NCBI RefSeq assembly: GCF_008704995.1 | Contig: NZ_CP023747.1 | Coordinates: 806,001-870,000, forward strand | Reading direction: 5' to 3' | Length of the DNA: 64,000 bases | Source: Streptomyces nodosus | Lineage (GTDB): Bacteria > Actinomycetota > Actinomycetes > Streptomycetales > Streptomycetaceae | Shown: in pieces, positions 51,578-60,109 of the stretch | Numbering within the stretch: position 1 is the first letter of the stretch | Layout of the letters: each line of letters begins with the position of its first letter | Position numbers and translations under genes: made by a program | Notes under the pieces: model-generated | The model's database searches: none | Seen by the model: the letters and a program-made list of their open reading frames with translations, nothing else | Told to the model about the DNA's origin: nothing

Positions 51578-52354
51578 CTACCGCCCGGGAGCGTTCAGTG
51601 CCGTCTGAACGAGGTCCAGGGCCAGGTCATGGGTGTGCTGGACCGGAAGGGAGTAGTCGGCGAACCAGATGTCCGTGGCCTCCGGGTGGGGTCCCGTCAC
51701 CGCCACCCGCCCGGCGCCGAACCCGGTCACCAGCGCGGCGGGCGTGCCGTTCGGATAGGTGGCCAGGACCGTGGTGTCCGCGTCCTCGGCGCCCTCGTCC
51801 AGGACGAAGTACGGGCCGTCCTGGAAGAAGACCGTACGGGGCCTGCCGCGCCACTCCACGTCCACCAGGGTGTTGCTCTCGTCGTGGACCGTGCACCCCG
51901 GTGAGGAGATGTACTGGTCGCAGTCGCCGGGCAGCAGATCGAACCCCGGGGTCGCCCCGGCCAGATATCCGCCCAGGCAGAAGCCCAGATAGCAGCCGCC
52001 CTCCCGAACGAAGTCACGGATCGCCGACCGCCGGCGGCGCAGTCGGCGATAGGCGGGGGAGAGCGTGCCGCCGCCCGGCTGGGCGTACACCCGGGCCCGG
52101 GAGAGCGACTCGGCCGACAGCGGCAGCTCCTCGTCGGGGCCGGTGAAGCGGACGTCCAGGTCCCAGGGGCCCGAGGCGAGCAGTTCCGCGACCGCCTCCG
52201 GGCAGCCGGGCAGCGAGGCCCGCCCCCGGTAGACGAGGGCGAGCGGGCGCCGTCCGGACGGGGCGGACGACGGTTCGGCAGCCCGTGGCCGCTCTCCGCC
52301 CCCGGACCTGGTGCCCCGACAGGCAACGTTCGCCCCGTCCGCCGGCCTGCTCAT
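51578..52354 (-). CDS. BPL_N domain protein (glutaminase-like fold)
   Basis: 258 residues; start ATG 52354 overlaps the NRPS-like stop (ATGA). After a basic 40-residue leader it reads LALVYRGRASLPGC, the opening of the biotin-protein-ligase N-terminal (BPL_N) fold related to class I glutamine amidotransferases, with GGCYLGFCLGGYLAG as the nucleophile elbow (Cys) and GPHPEATDIWFADY at the C-terminus. BPL_N proteins lack ligase activity; the fold hints at a hydrolase or a binding role. Coupling to the NRPS-like gene suggests it releases, trims or controls that product (inference). Confidence 0.85.
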   Translation of the reverse strand: MSRPADGANVACRGTRSGGGERPRAAEPSSAPSGRRPLALVYRGRASLPGCPEAVAELLASGPWDLDVRFTGPDEELPLSAESLSRARVYAQPGGGTLSPAYRRLRRRRSAIRDFVREGGCYLGFCLGGYLAGATPGFDLLPGDCDQYISSPGCTVHDESNTLVDVEWRGRPRTVFFQDGPYFVLDEGAEDADTTVLATYPNGTPAALVTGFGAGRVAVTGPHPEATDIWFADYSLPVQHTHDLALDLVQTALNAPGR

Positions 52355-55300
52355 CGCCGCGCTCCCGTGCTGCGTCCTCGCTCCGACGGCGGCGGTTCGC
52401 CCGGGTCGGCGATGGACCGCTCTTGCATCCCCTCGGTGGGCAGCCCCTGCCACATCGTGCCCGGGGCCAGCTGTTCGCCCTTCATGACCAGGGACAGCGG
52501 TCCGAGTCTGACGCCCTCGCCCACCACCGCGTCGTACAGCACGATGGCGCGGGTGCCGATGCTCGTACCGGACCGGACGGTCACCGTCGACATCTTCATG
52601 ACCCGGTCTTCGAACAGGTGTGTCTGCAACGAGACATTCACGCCGACCGCCGCGTCGTCGCCGACCTCCACCAGATCGAACTCGGTGAGGAAGGTGGTGC
52701 CGATCCAGGTGCGCCGACCGATCCTGGCGCCGAACAGCCGGAGCACCCGGGGCAGGAACGGGGTTCCCGCCAGGGCCCCCACCCCGGCCGGGACCGCGGC
52801 GCCCTCGAAGAGACCGGTGACGAACTCCGTACGCCGGACGAAGAGGTTCCACAGGGGCTCGACCCGCGGCCGGTACCGTCCGACCACGAGGTGCTTGACG
52901 GTCACACAGCAGACGAGGGCGGTGAGCACGGCGCCCACCACGAGGCCGGGCGACACCACGGCCACCGCCGCCGTCACCCCCGCCCGGGGGGCCAGTCCGG
53001 ACAGCACCCGCAGATAGAGATAGGCGCTGATCTCCAGCACCGTCGGGGGCACGACGATCCGGAAGAACTCGATGGCCAGGCGGCCCAGCACCGCCTTGCG
53101 GGGCGGCCGGTAGGTCAGTTCCTCGGGGTAGGGGCCGCTGCTCTGACGCACCGGCAGCCGCAGTGCGGGCGAGCCGAGCCAGGTGGTGCCCTCGGGCACC
53201 CGGTCCGGGGGCGGCACGGTGCCCACCCCGACCAGTGAGCCCGTCCCCAGCTCCGTTCCGGCCGGTACCAGCGCCGCATTGCCGACGAAGGCGCGGCTGC
53301 CCACCTCGGTGGGCCCGAACGCCACCCGGTCGGCCGCGAACGCGGCGGAGCCCACGCTCGCCATGTCGGCGACGAAACTGGCCTCCCCCAGGGTGAGCAG
53401 ATCCGGGTCGATGTACGCGGTGGTGGACACCTCGGCGCCCCGGCCCACGCGCGCCCCCAGCAGCCGTAGCCACGGCACCGTGTACAGGGTGGCGTAGAGC
53501 GAGTTGGTGAAGGTGAGGCTGTCCTCGAGGAGCTTGTCCGCGACCCACTTGCGTACGCCGAGCGAGGAACGCGCCGGCTGGATGCCGAGCGGTATCCGGG
53601 GCAGCACCAGGCGCTTGCCGAGGGCCACGACGCAGCACACCGTGACCACCCATACGGGGCCGGACACCAGGGTGGCGGCCAGTCCGGCCAGGGTGCCCCA
53701 GCGCAGCCAGGCGAACCAGAACAGCGCGATGCTCGGCCCGGCCATCACCAGCACGGCCACTTCGAGGAACAGCAGTCCGAGCAGCGCCGCGGCCCAGTGC
53801 CGTGGCCGCCAGGGGTCCAAGTCGCCGTCCCGTTCCAGCATGGTCTCGACGGCGGGTGTCAGGGCCTCGACGGGGCGGCCCGGCGATCCCGCCCGGCGCG
53901 CTCCCTCGGGGACCGCCTCGCCCTGGCCGATCAGGGACTGCTCACCGAGCCCTGCCCGGCGGCCCAGGGACGCACCGGGTTCGAGCACCGCGTTGGCGCC
54001 GACGTACGACCGCTCGCCGATCGTGATGGGGGCGACCGTGACCCAGCCGTCCACCACCTCCCAGGGGCGCAGCGAGGCCCCGTAGCCGATCGCGGCGTCG
54101 TCGCCGATGCGCAGCAGGGCCGGCAGGGCGATCATGCCGGTGGCGATGGTGGTGCGGGCTCCGACACGTGCCCCGAGCAGGCGCAGATAGGGGGCCATCA
54201 GGGGGGAGCCGCTCAGCACCCGTAGCGGGCTGAAGGCGGCCAACAGCAGGTTCAGCGCCCACAGCCGCAGATAGGTCGCCCCCCACAGGGGATAACGGCC
54301 CGGGCCGATGCCGGCCGCCAGCGGACGTGCGAGGACGACCGGGACGATCCAGCGCAGCAGCAGATATCCGGCGATCAGGGCGAACGCCGGCTCCGCCAGC
54401 CGCCAGCCGGAGACAGCGCCGTGGCGGGTGGCGTAGCTGACGGCCACCGGCAGGGTGAGCAGGACCAGCAGCAGGTAGAACGTGCCGGCCTGGGCCAGTC
54501 CGGCGAGCGCGATCCGGCCGCGGCCGTGGCGGAGCGCCTCCGCGCGGGGCGGCGATGCGGTCGTGGTGCCGGCGGTGGTTTCCGAGGCGCTCAGCCGTGC
54601 CGCCAGCGTCCGCACGGTCGGATGTCCGTAGAGGTCGCGCAGGGTGAGGCCGGTGCCGTCGTCCTGGCCGCGCAGCAGCGACACGGCGCGCGCCGCCAGC
54701 AGGGAGTGGCCGCCGAGGTCGGTGAAGAAGTCCGCCTCCGCCGAAAGCGACTCCGGGGCGATGCCGAGGACCTGGGCCCAGACGTCCCGCACCCGGGTCT
54801 CCCACGCGCCGCGGGCGGGCACCACCCGGCCGGTGTCCCCGAGCCTGCGGCCGCTGGGGGCGGGCAGCCGCCGGCGGTCGACCTTGCCGCTCGGCATGGC
54901 GGGCAGCCGGTCGAGGACGTCGAGGAAGGACGGCACCATATAGGCGGGCAGGGTGCGGCGCAGACGCTGGTTCAGGCGGACGGCCAGGGTGTCGTCCGGG
55001 GCGGTGCCCGCGCCCCGGCCGTCCTTGTCCGGACGGTGTGCGGTCCGGCCGTTCGTGGCGGGCACGACATAGGCGGCGAGAACCGTGTCGCCCTCGCCAT
55101 CACCGTCGCCCCGGCCGGCCGTGTCCCGGTGTTCCGGGGTCGGTGCCGCCACCAGCGCGGTGACCGCCTCGGCGACCCCGGGGTCCTCCAGCAGCACATC
55201 GTCGATCTCGCCGAGCGCCACCCGGTATCCGCGGATCTTCACCTCGGCGTCGGCCCGCCCCAGATACTCGATCTCCCCGTCGTCGGTGATCCGGCCCAGG

Positions 55301-56523
55301 TCACCGGTGCGGTAGAGCCGTCCGCCGCGGGGTGCGAGACGGTGCTCGATGAAGCGGTCGGCGGTCAGATCCGGTCTGCCCACATAGCCGCGGGCCAGCC
55401 CGGGACCGCCCAGGCAGATCTCCCCGACGGCGCCGCGGGGGACGGGCCGGCACCGCTCGTCGAGCAGCACCGCCGAGTAGGTCGGCAGGGGCCGCCCGAT
55501 GGTCACGGGCCGGCCCGGAAGCAGCTCCGTCCAGGTCGCCGTGACGGTGGTCTCGGTCGGTCCGTAGGTGTTGAGGATGCGGCGTCCGGGCCCGCTCCAC
55601 CGCTCGACCAGCCGCCCCGGACATGCCTCGCCCCCCACCACGATGCTGCGGATCCGCGGCAGGTCCCGGGGGATGGTGGCCAGCAGCGTGGGCACGCAGT
55701 ACAGGACCGTGATCTCGTGCTCCTCCAGGAAGTCGGCGAGTTCGTCGCCGAGCCGCCCGGGGCCGGTCGGTCCGGCGACCAGCGTGGCTCCGGCCATCCA
55801 GGTCGGCCAGATCTCCTCGACGGAGAAGTCGAACGAGATGGTCATGCCCTGGTAGACCCGGTCGTGGGCCCGTACGTCGTAGACGGGTGTCACCACCCGG
55901 AGGAAGTTGCAGATGCTCGACTGGGCGATCTCCACCCCTTTGGGCCTGCCGCTGGATCCCGAGGTGTAGGTGATGTAGGCGAGCGGGTCGCTCTCGGCCC
56001 GGCCCGCGGCCGGGATCACGGAGGGCGGGCGGGCCGTCGGCCGGGCCGCGAGAGCCTGCGCCCAGGTGTCGACCCGTATCACCCGGCATCCCCCGGCCTT
56101 CTCGGCCCCCGCCGCGGCGTCCCCGAGGGCGGATGTGGTCAGCAGTACGGCGACCTCCGCGTCGCCCAGGATGAACGCGATCCGGTCCGGCGGTGACGCC
56201 GGGTCGATCGGTACGAAGACCGCCCCCGCCTTGCCGATGCCCAGCAGGCACGCATACAGGTCGACACAGCGCGGCAGCATGACCGCGACGCGTGATCCTC
56301 TCGCGACGCCGAGAGCGCGCAGCTGGTGGGCGACCTGGTTGGCGCGGGCGTCCAGTGCGGCGTAGGTCAGTCGCTCCTGTTCGCACTCCAGCGCCACGGC
56401 CGACGGTGCGCGGTCACAGGTGGATTCGAAGAAGCGGTGCATACGGCCGTCCACGTCCGCCGTGCCCGGGCCGGTGTGACCGCCGGGCGGGACGACGAGC
56501 GGGGCCTCGGTGTGGGAGGCCAT
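52351..56523 (-). CDS. Pls/PosA-type NRPS-like enzyme: A-PCP with membrane and LbH modules
   Basis: 1390 residues. Adenylation domain (about 25-555): YITYTSGSSGRPKG (183-196), NTYGPTETT (318-326), YRTGDLGRITDDGEIEYLGR (404-423), and A10 Lys in MPSGKVDRR (543-551). Carrier domain with LGGHS (603-607), Ser607 for phosphopantetheine. The rest (about 675-1390) is membrane helices and three left-handed beta-helix repeats marked by RLLGARVG (781, 1020) and RLFGARIG (1262). No condensation domain. This matches the Pls/PosA C-terminal region, as in epsilon-poly-lysine synthetase. A4 is FDFSVEEIW, whose Glu at code position 239 would suit a basic amino acid (inference). Confidence 0.92.
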   Translation of the reverse strand: MASHTEAPLVVPPGGHTGPGTADVDGRMHRFFESTCDRAPSAVALECEQERLTYAALDARANQVAHQLRALGVARGSRVAVMLPRCVDLYACLLGIGKAGAVFVPIDPASPPDRIAFILGDAEVAVLLTTSALGDAAAGAEKAGGCRVIRVDTWAQALAARPTARPPSVIPAAGRAESDPLAYITYTSGSSGRPKGVEIAQSSICNFLRVVTPVYDVRAHDRVYQGMTISFDFSVEEIWPTWMAGATLVAGPTGPGRLGDELADFLEEHEITVLYCVPTLLATIPRDLPRIRSIVVGGEACPGRLVERWSGPGRRILNTYGPTETTVTATWTELLPGRPVTIGRPLPTYSAVLLDERCRPVPRGAVGEICLGGPGLARGYVGRPDLTADRFIEHRLAPRGGRLYRTGDLGRITDDGEIEYLGRADAEVKIRGYRVALGEIDDVLLEDPGVAEAVTALVAAPTPEHRDTAGRGDGDGEGDTVLAAYVVPATNGRTAHRPDKDGRGAGTAPDDTLAVRLNQRLRRTLPAYMVPSFLDVLDRLPAMPSGKVDRRRLPAPSGRRLGDTGRVVPARGAWETRVRDVWAQVLGIAPESLSAEADFFTDLGGHSLLAARAVSLLRGQDDGTGLTLRDLYGHPTVRTLAARLSASETTAGTTTASPPRAEALRHGRGRIALAGLAQAGTFYLLLVLLTLPVAVSYATRHGAVSGWRLAEPAFALIAGYLLLRWIVPVVLARPLAAGIGPGRYPLWGATYLRLWALNLLLAAFSPLRVLSGSPLMAPYLRLLGARVGARTTIATGMIALPALLRIGDDAAIGYGASLRPWEVVDGWVTVAPITIGERSYVGANAVLEPGASLGRRAGLGEQSLIGQGEAVPEGARRAGSPGRPVEALTPAVETMLERDGDLDPWRPRHWAAALLGLLFLEVAVLVMAGPSIALFWFAWLRWGTLAGLAATLVSGPVWVVTVCCVVALGKRLVLPRIPLGIQPARSSLGVRKWVADKLLEDSLTFTNSLYATLYTVPWLRLLGARVGRGAEVSTTAYIDPDLLTLGEASFVADMASVGSAAFAADRVAFGPTEVGSRAFVGNAALVPAGTELGTGSLVGVGTVPPPDRVPEGTTWLGSPALRLPVRQSSGPYPEELTYRPPRKAVLGRLAIEFFRIVVPPTVLEISAYLYLRVLSGLAPRAGVTAAVAVVSPGLVVGAVLTALVCCVTVKHLVVGRYRPRVEPLWNLFVRRTEFVTGLFEGAAVPAGVGALAGTPFLPRVLRLFGARIGRRTWIGTTFLTEFDLVEVGDDAAVGVNVSLQTHLFEDRVMKMSTVTVRSGTSIGTRAIVLYDAVVGEGVRLGPLSLVMKGEQLAPGTMWQGLPTEGMQERSIADPGEPPPSERGRSTGARR

Positions 56524-56566
56524 GGGCTCCCTCTCTCCCGTTCACCGGGGAACCGGTCTGTCCCCG

Positions 56567-56615
56567 ATACCTACTCCAGCCTGTGCAAGGCCCGCTGAGA
56601 GAGCGCTGAGAGAGA
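56567..56615 (-). promoter_or_regulatory. NRPS-like promoter with two 11-bp direct repeats
   Basis: GCTGAGAGAGC (56594-56604) and GCTGAGAGAGA (56605-56615) abut exactly, an 11-bp period typical of OmpR-family response regulator sites. On the minus strand they cover the -35 region of a -10 TAGGTA at 56573-56568, about 45 bp before the start codon. Confidence 0.6.
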
Positions 56616-56708
56616 ACGGAACCCGCCGGTACTCATCCGGGCTTCGCAGGTCGGGCGGTGTTCAGCGGTGTTCGGCCGCGCTGTCCGGCCGGCCGGTGCC
56701 CGCGCCGT

Positions 56709-57185
56709 TCAGCGGTCGTGGCCGTCGGGGGTGTCCTGCGTCCGGCGTCTCGTCTCGGCGGCCTCGGCGATCAACCGCGCCACATCCGCGGGGAGGGCCA
56801 GATTCCGCTCCAGCCATACGGCGTCCGCACCGTGAGTGGCCAGGATCCATGCCGCGTAGGCACGGTCGACGGGCGGTGCGCCCGGTGTCCTCAGCCGGGC
56901 GCGGACGGCGTCCTCGGGGAAGCCGTCCAGCGTGTGGGCGGCGAACCACGAGGTGTCGACGGACTCGGCGGGGGCCCGGCCCGGTGCGTGACGGAGCCGC
57001 CGGGCACGGCCCTGCCGCATCCGGGTGCCCACGATCAGGGCGACGACGGCGACCACGAGCACCAGCAGGGCCGGACCCGGGTGTGCGGTGGCGGGACCCC
57101 TGATCCAGACCGGCGGTATGCCGAGAGCCACCGCGTACCGGCCGTGGAGCACGTACCAGCCGTGGAGGAGTTGGAGAGCCCACAT
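56709..57185 (-). CDS. Membrane-anchored hypothetical protein
   Basis: 158 residues, ATG 57185 after GGGAGG. Two hydrophobic stretches (WALQLLHGWYVLHGRYAVALGIPPVW and PALLVLVVAVVALIVGTRM) and a soluble C-terminus with SWFAAHTLDGFPEDAVRARL and AADVARLIAEAAETRRR. Not recognised. It may be co-transcribed with the gene set downstream only after the NRPS-like promoter, so it looks monocistronic. Confidence 0.65.
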   Translation of the reverse strand: MWALQLLHGWYVLHGRYAVALGIPPVWIRGPATAHPGPALLVLVVAVVALIVGTRMRQGRARRLRHAPGRAPAESVDTSWFAAHTLDGFPEDAVRARLRTPGAPPVDRAYAAWILATHGADAVWLERNLALPADVARLIAEAAETRRRTQDTPDGHDR

Positions 57186-57401
57186 CGGTGCCTCCCTTCA
57201 CAGCACCATCCTCACGCCGCGACCGGCCTCCGGCGAGGCTGTGCCTCCGTCCGGAATCCGCCCGCCCCGCCCTCGGTGACGCCCCCGGAAATCCGGGACG
57301 GGGAATCGACACAAAAGCGACGGATTTCCCCCTCCCTTTCCGCTGCGGCCACCCCGTGGAGGGCAATCCTTCACCGGAGTTGAAGCCGATACACTCGGGC
57401 C

Positions 57402-57812
57402 ATGGCAATGGACGGCGCGCCCCCACGGCGTTTCAAGAAGAAGCTGCTCCCGACGCTGGCCGGCGCGCTTCTCGTCGCATGGATCGCGGCCATAGTCGTG
57501 GGAATCGCCAGGGAACCCGACCCCCATTCCGGTGCTCCGTCGAAGGAGAATTTGGCAGCGTCCCTGCAATCGGCCGTCAAGGAGCGGGACCCGAAGAAAA
57601 TCGAGCAGTATTTCTCCGATGCGGCGGGCGACGGTTACGCGGAATCGCTTCTGAGTCAACTCGAGGATCGGTCCGCGCCGGTCTCCGTCGCCCTGCACGG
57701 TGATCAGCTGCGGATCTCCGCGGACACGGCGGGATGCATGGCCTTCGGCCTCCTGCACCAGGACGGCACATGGCTGGTCGATCCCGTCCCCGCCCTGTCC
57801 GGATGCCGGTGA
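57402..57812 (+). CDS. Membrane-anchored hypothetical protein
   Basis: 136 residues: short basic N-terminus (RRFKKKLLP), one membrane helix (AGALLVAWIAAIVVGIA) and an outside domain of about 100 residues with a KENLAASLQSAVKERDPKKIEQYFSD segment and two Cys. It resembles streptomycete lipoprotein-like anchored proteins of unknown role. TACACT at 57390-57395 lies six bases before ATG, with no ribosome site, so the mRNA is likely leaderless. Confidence 0.7.
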   Translation: MAMDGAPPRRFKKKLLPTLAGALLVAWIAAIVVGIAREPDPHSGAPSKENLAASLQSAVKERDPKKIEQYFSDAAGDGYAESLLSQLEDRSAPVSVALHGDQLRISADTAGCMAFGLLHQDGTWLVDPVPALSGCR

Positions 57813-57918
57813 GCCCTTCCCGCCAGGGCAGGTGAACCCTTCCCGCCAGAGCCGGTGAGCCCCCTCCTGCCCGTCGGCCGGTGAGTCTCCCCCGCCTGAC
57901 GGCCGGTGAGCCGGCCGG
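57806..57918. repeat. Degenerate tandem repeats, about 23-26 bp
   Basis: Five units starting (C/A)(C/A)GGTGA(G/A): 57806, 57829, 57852, 57878 and 57903. The first includes the TGA stop of the upstream gene. Units 1 and 2 are 19 of 23 bp identical; later ones diverge. The same layout, a tandem repeat that contains a gene's stop codon, occurs at 26974-27041. Confidence 0.75.
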
Positions 57919-57924
57919 AATCCG

Positions 57925-58662
57925 TCAGCCCGCGTCCGGGTCCGCGTCCGGACCCTTTCGGCCCAGCACCTCCAGCCGTGCGGCCGCGCTCTCCAGCAGC
58001 ATGTCCAGCGCCGTCGGATAGGCGCTGGTGACCATGCGGGTCGCGAGGAGGGGCGCGGCCTCCGCGATCCGCGGATGGGTCGCGGCGGGCAGCCGGGCGT
58101 AGGTCGAGCGCCAGATGTCCTCGTCGGCGCGGAGTGCGGCACGGGGCAGCGCCAGGGAGGCGGCGTCCAGCGCGGCGAAGGCGAGCGTCTGATCGATGAA
58201 GGCGTGGTAGATCCGCACCGTGTCGGGCAGCGGGAACCCGGCCGTGCGCAGCACCTCGAGGACCGCCTCGTCGGCCGCCAGTTCGTTCGCCCGGCCGGTG
58301 ACCCGGCTGGCGGTCAGCTGGGCCGCCTGCGGATGGGCGACATAGGCGGCGTGGATGCGCACTCCCACGGACCGCAGATCCTCCCGCCACCGCCCCGTGG
58401 GCTCCCAGCCGCGCAGGGCCTGGCCGATGAGGGCGTCGCCGATGGCGAGGGTGAGGTCGTCCATGCCGCGGAAGTAGCGGTAGAGGGTGCTCGGGTCGCA
58501 GTCCAGCGCCACGCCCAGGCGTCGTGCGCTGAGTCCCGCGCTGCCGTGCTCCCGCAGCATCCGCAGCGCGGTCTCGACGATCAGGCTCTCGGACAGCACC
58601 GTGCCGCTCCTGGTGGGACGGCGCCTCCGTCGCCCCTCCTCCGGCACCACCTGCTTCGGCAC
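57925..58662 (-). CDS. TetR family regulator
   Basis: 245 residues if started at GTG 58662, which follows AGGAGG; ATG 58701 and 58686 are in frame but lack ribosome sites. A basic leader (RRRRRPTRSG) precedes the HTH: LRMLREHGSAGLSARRLGVALDCDPSTLYRYFRGMDDL. The C-terminal helices fit a TetR_C-type ligand domain. It is divergent from a saccharopine-dehydrogenase-like gene, its likely target. Confidence 0.88.
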   Translation of the reverse strand: MPKQVVPEEGRRRRRPTRSGTVLSESLIVETALRMLREHGSAGLSARRLGVALDCDPSTLYRYFRGMDDLTLAIGDALIGQALRGWEPTGRWREDLRSVGVRIHAAYVAHPQAAQLTASRVTGRANELAADEAVLEVLRTAGFPLPDTVRIYHAFIDQTLAFAALDAASLALPRAALRADEDIWRSTYARLPAATHPRIAEAAPLLATRMVTSAYPTALDMLLESAAARLEVLGRKGPDADPDAG

Positions 58663-58809
58663 CTCGGCCTCCTCACCCGCGCGCATGCCCGGTGCGCACA
58701 TCCGCCACGCCTTATGCCAACACCATTGACCTTACGACACCGCCGGGCGTTGTATCTGCGGCGAAGGGCGCCCCTCCTCATCCCCAGAGACCGACAGGGA
58801 GTTCTTGCC

Positions 58810-60027
58810 ATGCGTGTACTGCTCGTGGGAGCCGGCGGTGTGGGCACCGCGATCACCCGGATCGCCGCCCGGCGTGAGTTCTTCGAGGCGATGGTGGTCG
58901 CCGACCACGACCCGGCCCGCGCCGAGGCCGCGGTGGCGGCCCTGGACGGCGACGGCCGGTTCCTCGCCGAGACCGTGGACGCCGGCGACGAGGCGGCGGT
59001 GGCCGCCCTGCTGACGCGGCACCGCTGCGACATACTGCTCAACGCCACCGACCCGCGGTTCGTGATGCCGCTGTTCGGGGCGGCGCAAACGGCCGGCGCC
59101 GGCTATCTCGACATGGCGATGTCCCTGTCCCGGCCGCACCCGGAGCGCCCGTACCAGGAGTGCGGGGTCAAGCTCGGTGACGCACAGTTCGCGCGGGCCG
59201 CCGAGTGGGAGGAGCAGGGCGCGCTGGCGCTCGTCGGGATGGGTGTGGAGCCGGGGCTGTCGGATGTGTTCGCCCGGTACGCGGCCGATGAACTCTTCGA
59301 CGAGATCGAGGAGATCGGTGTCCGCGACGGCGCGAACCTCACGGTGGACGGCCATGACTTCGCGCCGTCCTTCAACATCTGGACCACCATCGAGGAATGC
59401 CTCAACCCGCCGGTCGTCTACGAGTCCGGGCGCGGCTGGTTCACCACGGAGCCGTTCAGCGAGCCCGAGGTGTTCGACTTCCCCGAGGGCATCGGCGAGG
59501 TGGAATGCGTGAATGTGGAGCACGAGGAGGTGCTGCTGGTCCCGCGCTGGGTGGACGCCCGCCGTGTCACCTTCAAGTACGGGCTGGGCACGGAGTTCAT
59601 CGAGACGCTGAAGACCCTCCACCTGCTGGGCCTGGACCGCACGGACCCGGTGACGGTGCCGAGCGCGGCCGGTCCGGTCGCCGTCTCGCCCCGGGACGTC
59701 GTCGCGGCCTGTCTGCCGGACCCGGCGACGCTGGGCGACCGCATGCACGGCAAGACCTGTGCGGGCACCTGGGTGCGCGGCCGCAAGGACGGGGCGGAGC
59801 GCGAGGTGTATCTGTACCACGTCGTCGACAACCAGTGGTCCATGGCGGAGTACGGCTGTCAGGCCGTGGTGTGGCAGACGGCCCTCAATCCGGTGGTCGC
59901 CCTCGAACTCGTCGCCTCCGGCACCTGGAGCGGGTCCGGTGTCCTCGGCCCCGAGGCCTTCCCCGCCCGGCCGTTCCTGGATCTGCTCAGGGAGTACGGC
60001 TCCCCGTGGGGCATCCGCGAACAGTGA
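58810..60027 (+). CDS. Saccharopine dehydrogenase-like protein
   Basis: 405 residues. N-terminal Rossmann motif VGAGGVGTAI (6-15) and ADHDPARAEAAV at the second strand end, then LLNATDPRFVMPLFGAA and GMGVEPGLSDVFARYAADE, as in the saccharopine dehydrogenase / carboxynorspermidine synthase family. Such proteins form or split saccharopine-like or polyamine-like imino products, and paralogues of unknown role are frequent. No lysine or polyamine gene is beside it; the divergent TetR gene suggests induction by its substrate. Confidence 0.87.
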   Translation: MRVLLVGAGGVGTAITRIAARREFFEAMVVADHDPARAEAAVAALDGDGRFLAETVDAGDEAAVAALLTRHRCDILLNATDPRFVMPLFGAAQTAGAGYLDMAMSLSRPHPERPYQECGVKLGDAQFARAAEWEEQGALALVGMGVEPGLSDVFARYAADELFDEIEEIGVRDGANLTVDGHDFAPSFNIWTTIEECLNPPVVYESGRGWFTTEPFSEPEVFDFPEGIGEVECVNVEHEEVLLVPRWVDARRVTFKYGLGTEFIETLKTLHLLGLDRTDPVTVPSAAGPVAVSPRDVVAACLPDPATLGDRMHGKTCAGTWVRGRKDGAEREVYLYHVVDNQWSMAEYGCQAVVWQTALNPVVALELVASGTWSGSGVLGPEAFPARPFLDLLREYGSPWGIREQ

Positions 60028-60109
60028 CCCCGCCCCCGGCCGGGCACCGGAGTACGCCCACCCGGGCCGCGTTCCTCGTCGGGCGCGGGCCGGGTGCGGC
60101 GGTTCGGCC

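Noticed and set aside
51578..53653. 691-codon frame extending the BPL_N gene far upstream
   Set aside because: The extra part overlaps the NRPS-like gene in another frame and has no family features. The ATGA overlap at 52354 gives a natural start.
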